64,000 bases of DNA. Source: Pseudomonadota bacterium. Lineage in GTDB: Bacteria; Pseudomonadota; Gammaproteobacteria; Steroidobacterales; Steroidobacteraceae. Made by a program: the position numbers and the translations under genes. The stretch is taken from assembly GCA_021792755.1 (NCBI GenBank), contig JAJYUA010000012.1, positions 37,022 to 101,021 of the forward strand. Reading direction: 5' to 3'. Of this stretch, positions 60,885 to 64,000 are shown piece by piece. The stretch's first letter is position 1; each line of letters begins with the position of its first letter. A model generated the notes under the pieces. The model did not search any database and was not told the DNA's origin. It worked only from the letters and a program-made list of their open reading frames with translations.

Positions 60885-62250
60885 AGCGCGCCTCCACGGA
60901 CATTGGCGCCTGCGCGAGCAGGCGCGCCAGGAAACCGGTGTCGACTCCACCGGCCTGAAACTCCCGGTTCGCGAGCACTGTCGAGTGGAACGCGAGGTTG
61001 GTGGTCATCCCGCCGATGCGGGTTGAGGCGATGGCCTGCCACAGGCGCTCGAGCGCCTCCTCGCGATCTGCGCCATGAGCGATGATCTTGGCCATCAGGG
61101 AATCGTAGAACGTCGGAATCCTCGCTCCCGCCTCGATGTGCGTATCGACGCGGATCCCCTCTCCCGCGGGCCAGCGGACCGCTCGGGCGAGTCCGGGGCT
61201 CGGCTGGAAGTCGCGCGCCGGGTCCTCTGCATTCACGCGGCACTCGATGGCATGGCCGCGCCAGGTGACCTCGGATTGACCGATGCGCAGCCCCTCGCCA
61301 GCGGCAACGGCGATCTGCTCGGCCACCAGATCGATGCCGGTGACCGCCTCGGTCACCGGGTGCTCGACCTGGATCCGGGCATTCATCTCGAGAAAATAGA
61401 AGGCATCGCGCTCGAGGTCGACCAGGAACTCGACCGTTCCGGCGCCCCGGTACGCCATGCCGGCCGCGAACCGCACCGCCGCCTCGTGCAGCCGCTTGCG
61501 CAGCGGCTGCGGCAGCCTCGGCGCGGGCGTCTCCTCGATGAGCTTCTGATACCGCCGCTGAACCGAGCAGTCCCTTTCCCCGAGATGAATGACGTGCCCG
61601 AGGCCGTCACCGAGAACTTGCACCTCGACGTGCCGCCCCCGCGTCACGAAACGCTCGAGGTACACGCGCGCATCGCCAAAAGCCGCGCCCGCTTCGGACT
61701 CGGCCAGCTGCAGGGCCTGCGGCAGATCCTGTGCGCGCTCGACACGCTTCATGCCCCGGCCGCCGCCGCCGCCGACCGCCTTGACCAGCAGCGGAAAGCC
61801 GACCCGGCGGGCGAGCGACACCGCTTCCTCCACGGACCCGACTGCGCCTCCCGGAACCACCGGCACGCCGGCCGCCTGAGCCGCGGCACGGGCGCGCAAC
61901 TTGTCGCCCACGGACTCGATCTGTTCGGCGGTCGGGCCGATGAAGACGACACCGTGCTCCTCGCTGGCTTTGGCGAGCGCCGCGCGTTCCGACAGAAAGC
62001 CGTAGCCGGGATGGATCGCCTCGGCCCGCACGGCCAGGGCCGCCTGCACGATCGTGCCGACCCGCAAATAGCTCTCGCTCGGCCGCGAAGGACCGATGCA
62101 CACGGTGCGGTCGGCGAGCCGCGCCGGCACCGAGTCACGATCCGCCTCGGAGGCGGCCAATACCGTCTCGATGCCCAGATGCCGGCAGGTGCGGATGATG
62201 CGCGCGGCGATCTCGCCCCGGTTGGCGATGAGGATGCGGCGGATCGTCAC
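60877..62250 (-). CDS. Biotin carboxylase subunit
   Basis: An ATP-grasp enzyme that carboxylates biotin on the BCCP with bicarbonate. 457 residues from GTG 62250, which overlaps the BCCP stop (GTGA). All signatures are intact: RRILIANRGEIAARIIRTCR, GYGFLSERAALAKA, VKAVGGGGGRGMKRV (Gly-rich loop), HVEVQVLGDG, GERDCSVQRRYQKLIEE, and the metal and catalytic FLEMNARIQVEHPVTE. It is AccC-like, but the position between a BCCP and a non-acetyl-CoA carboxyltransferase makes it a dedicated subunit of this carboxylase rather than the fatty-acid enzyme. Confidence 0.92.
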   Translation of the reverse strand: MTIRRILIANRGEIAARIIRTCRHLGIETVLAASEADRDSVPARLADRTVCIGPSRPSESYLRVGTIVQAALAVRAEAIHPGYGFLSERAALAKASEEHGVVFIGPTAEQIESVGDKLRARAAAQAAGVPVVPGGAVGSVEEAVSLARRVGFPLLVKAVGGGGGRGMKRVERAQDLPQALQLAESEAGAAFGDARVYLERFVTRGRHVEVQVLGDGLGHVIHLGERDCSVQRRYQKLIEETPAPRLPQPLRKRLHEAAVRFAAGMAYRGAGTVEFLVDLERDAFYFLEMNARIQVEHPVTEAVTGIDLVAEQIAVAAGEGLRIGQSEVTWRGHAIECRVNAEDPARDFQPSPGLARAVRWPAGEGIRVDTHIEAGARIPTFYDSLMAKIIAHGADREEALERLWQAIASTRIGGMTTNLAFHSTVLANREFQAGGVDTGFLARLLAQAPMSVEARFG

Positions 62251-62762
62251 GAGCAGGCCGCCTTGCTGATACGCAACAATGTCTGCCCGTACTCGACGAG
62301 CGCGCCATCCTCGGCGAGGATATCCGCTACCGTGCCGCACACTCCGGCACGAACCGTGTTCATCAGCTTCATCACTTCGATGATGCCGATAATGGTGTCT
62401 TCCTCCACCACCGAGCCGACTTCGACGAACGGCGGCGCGCCGGGCTTCGGGGCACGGTAAAAGGTGCCGAGCAGAGGTGCGCTGACCTCCTGCGCGGCCG
62501 CCACGGCTTCGCTCGCGAAGGCGGCCTCGGACCGGGGCGGCAGCCCGCTAGCGGGCTCGCTGTGCGAGGGGGGCGCGGCCGCAGTCCTCGGCTGCGGCGC
62601 GGGCGCTGATCGGGCCTCCTGCTCCGGCGGGCCGGACGCAACCGCGGCTCCCGCGCGCCTGACAGTGAGCTTCAAGCCATCGAGCTCGACCGTGAGCTCA
62701 TCGAACGTCGAGTCCTCGAGCAGTCGCGTAATCTCCGCGACCTCCTTCGCCGTAAGGGTCAC
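62247..62762 (-). CDS. Biotin carboxyl carrier protein
   Basis: A 171-residue BCCP from GTG 62762, overlapping the dikinase-subunit stop (GTGA). Residues 1-38 form an AccB-like N-terminal helix-strand unit (LTAKEVAEITRLLEDSTFDEL), a Pro/Ala linker covers about 40-95, and the biotinyl domain carries GTFYRAPKPGAPPFVEVG and EVMKLMN with the biotinylated Lys at about 132. The AccB-like thumb region is kept. It carries CO2 between the biotin carboxylase and carboxyltransferase encoded just downstream. Confidence 0.92.
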   Translation of the reverse strand: MTLTAKEVAEITRLLEDSTFDELTVELDGLKLTVRRAGAAVASGPPEQEARSAPAPQPRTAAAPPSHSEPASGLPPRSEAAFASEAVAAAQEVSAPLLGTFYRAPKPGAPPFVEVGSVVEEDTIIGIIEVMKLMNTVRAGVCGTVADILAEDGALVEYGQTLLRISKAACS

Positions 62763-63799
62763 CTGCGCCCTCCAAAGACGGACATGACATGCGTAAGGGG
62801 GTTGCCGGCGGGGCGCGCCACGGGCGCAGCCTGCCTCGAGGACCACACGGTCTCAGGCCGGCTCTGCAGCAGCAGCACCTCGCCGCTGGCACGCTCGAGC
62901 GCCCACTCGATGTCCTGCGGGCAGCCGTAATGACGCTCCACGCGGCGCGCAATGCCGCGCAGCGTCTGCAGTTGCTCATCGCTCAGGCACGGCGCGCGGC
63001 GCAGCTCCTCCTCGACCGGCCGGGTCTCGATGCCGCCGCTTACCGCCGGCGCGTGCCGAATCGCCTTGTCGGAAATGTCGCGCACCGTGATGTCACCGGT
63101 GACCTTGCTCAGCACCCAGCGATCCGGCGTCACCTCCCCGCCCACGACGGCCGAGCCGAGCCCCCAGGCACCCTCGATGGTGATGACGGAGCGATCGCCC
63201 GTGGTGGGGCTGCGCGTGAACATCACCCCGGCCGTGCGCGCATCCACCATGGTCTGTACGACCACCGCCATCGCCACCGCCTGCTCCGGCAGCTTGCGCC
63301 GGCGCCGGTAGGCGACCGATTCCACCGAGTACAGACTCGCCCAGCAGCTGCGCACCTTCCGCACCGTCTGATCCAGGTCCTGAACCCACAGGTACGTGTC
63401 CTGCAGACCGGCGAAGCTGGCATCGGCCGCATCCTCGCTCGTCGCCGAGGAGCGCACGGCAAGCGCCTTGCCGTGCGCTGCGCTCAGCTCGGCATGGGCC
63501 GATTCGATCTCGCCCCGCACCTCGGCCGGCAGAGGCGCCTCCTGCAGACGGCTGCGCATCGCCGCGCAGCACGCAGTGACGGCGCAGAGGTCCTCGGCAT
63601 CGAGGGATTCGATCTGCCCCCGCACGGGACAGTCCACCTCGATCGCCGCGAGGAAGCGCTCGAACGCCGAGGTTCTGACGATGAACCCGGGTGGAACCGC
63701 GATGCCCGCGCCGTGCAGCTCGCCGAGACTTGCGCCTTTGCCTCCGACATGCGGCCGATCGGCAAGGCCCACGTCGGCAAACCAACTGATGTAGCTCAT
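62759..63799 (-). CDS. Dikinase ATP-binding subunit (PEP-synthase N-domain-like; HpeHI/AcvAB-type kinase)
   Basis: A free-standing PPDK/PEP-synthase nucleotide-binding domain, 346 residues. It has VGGKGASLGELHGAGIAVPPGF, ALAVRSSATSEDAADASFAGLQDTYL, VVVQTMVDARTAGVMFTRSPTTGD, ITIEGAWGLGSAVVGGEVTPD and DIEWALERASGEVLLLQSRPET, the complete ATP-grasp set. Full PEP synthases fuse this to phosphohistidine and PEP domains; here those are on a separate protein encoded 4 bases upstream. Split dikinases phosphorylate phenolic hydroxyls (phenylphosphate synthase; the hydroxyphenylethanone kinase HpeHI). The product would be the substrate of the coupled carboxylase. Confidence 0.87.
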   Translation of the reverse strand: MSYISWFADVGLADRPHVGGKGASLGELHGAGIAVPPGFIVRTSAFERFLAAIEVDCPVRGQIESLDAEDLCAVTACCAAMRSRLQEAPLPAEVRGEIESAHAELSAAHGKALAVRSSATSEDAADASFAGLQDTYLWVQDLDQTVRKVRSCWASLYSVESVAYRRRRKLPEQAVAMAVVVQTMVDARTAGVMFTRSPTTGDRSVITIEGAWGLGSAVVGGEVTPDRWVLSKVTGDITVRDISDKAIRHAPAVSGGIETRPVEEELRRAPCLSDEQLQTLRGIARRVERHYGCPQDIEWALERASGEVLLLQSRPETVWSSRQAAPVARPAGNPLTHVMSVFGGRR

Positions 63800-63803
63800 G
63801 GAA

Positions 63804-64000
63804 CTAGAGCAGCGTGACGATGCCGCGGCCGCCGTCGACCCGGATGCGTTGTCCGTCCCGGATGCGCGAGGTGGCAGTCCCGGTGCCGACGACGGCCGGC
63901 AGGCCGAACTCGCGCGCGACGATCGCGGCGTGGCTCATCGAGCCGCCGATGTCGGACACCGCAGCGGCGATCTTCTGGAAGATCGGCGCCCAGGTCGGGT
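63804..64000 (-). CDS. Dikinase phosphohistidine subunit (partial, C-terminus only)
   Basis: The last 65 codons of a gene that runs leftward from beyond the window; the stop TAG is at 63806-63804, 4 bases before the next gene's start. The translation ([37 protein letters not shown], then [15 protein letters not shown]) is the PEP-utilising mobile domain, with the phosphorylatable His in GGSMSHAAI. The protein ends right after this domain, so no PEP-type TIM barrel follows it. That order is the one of rifampin phosphotransferase and of split phenol-type dikinases, not of PEP synthase. Confidence 0.85.
   Translation of the reverse strand, partial: PTWAPIFQKIAAAVSDIGGSMSHAAIVAREFGLPAVVGTGTATSRIRDGQRIRVDGGRGIVTLL

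Noticed and set aside
59394..62762. Reading the BCCP, biotin carboxylase and carboxyltransferase genes as a plain two-subunit pyruvate carboxylase, or the first two as accBC of fatty-acid synthesis.
   Set aside because: The coupled split dikinase, HAD phosphatase and hydrolase, and the altered carboxyltransferase contexts, fit a phospho-ketone carboxylase better. Pyruvate carboxylase remains the main alternative.
62759..64000. Split PEP synthase for gluconeogenesis.
   Set aside because: The visible end of the second subunit stops right after the phosphohistidine domain, with no PEP-binding barrel following, and the genes are fused by overlap to a carboxylase.

Overview
The window is a 64 kb stretch of high-GC (roughly two-thirds G+C) bacterial chromosome, densely coded on both strands. 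The gene families (E. coli-type isocitrate lyase and malate synthase A, PobA with an AraC-type PobR, HemJ, CPA2 antiporter with TrkA domains, MsrA, YciH) point to a gammaproteobacterium of the Nevskiales/Steroidobacterales/Xanthomonadales kind. That placement is an inference from gene style, not a phylogeny. I saw no tRNA, rRNA, CRISPR array, insertion sequence or phage gene.

Positions 1-27,100 are mostly core metabolism and envelope genes: the end of slyD; aceB-aceA with a divergent RamB/ScfR-like regulator; a three-gene branched-chain 2-oxoacid dehydrogenase operon (bkdA1-bkdA2-bkdB, no E3 gene here); yciH; a glycine/tryptophan-rich lipoprotein; a GH15 glucoamylase; hemJ; a nitroreductase; apt; a tiny Lys/His-repeat exported protein; a Kef-type antiporter; an atypical PEP carboxylase; a SYLF protein; msrA; and a patatin/beta-barrel outer-membrane protein.

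Positions 27,270-57,728 are an accessory island for lignin-derived aromatics. A complete protocatechuate 4,5-cleavage operon runs leftward as ligU-ligJ-ligK-ligI-ligA-ligB-ligC. Next come a first LigM/DesA-type tetrahydrofolate-dependent O-demethylase, pobR and the divergent pobA (4-hydroxybenzoate to protocatechuate), an aldehyde dehydrogenase, a zinc-free MDR oxidoreductase and a PQQ/cytochrome c alcohol dehydrogenase. After two regulators comes a second LigM paralogue, then an acetoacetyl-CoA-synthetase-like ligase with an alpha/beta hydrolase, an SDR and a zinc MDR dehydrogenase, a TonB-dependent receptor, a cupin of the 2,4'-dihydroxyacetophenone dioxygenase type, an AraC regulator and an NTF2-like protein.

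Positions 57,729-64,000 hold the end of a tightly coupled leftward operon: a split dikinase (phosphohistidine subunit, cut by the window edge, plus an ATP-binding subunit), a three-part biotin-dependent carboxylase (BCCP, biotin carboxylase, carboxyltransferase), a HAD phosphatase and a frameshifted alpha/beta hydrolase. This gene set matches the phosphorylate-carboxylate-dephosphorylate route for acetovanillone and 4-hydroxyacetophenone (hpe in Rhodococcus rhodochrous GD02, acv in Sphingobium SYK-6). I regard it as the most interesting system here. Together the island would take aryl methyl ketones to 3-aryl-3-oxopropanoates, then to vanillate or 4-hydroxybenzoate, then by LigM or PobA to protocatechuate, and by the Lig enzymes to pyruvate and oxaloacetate.
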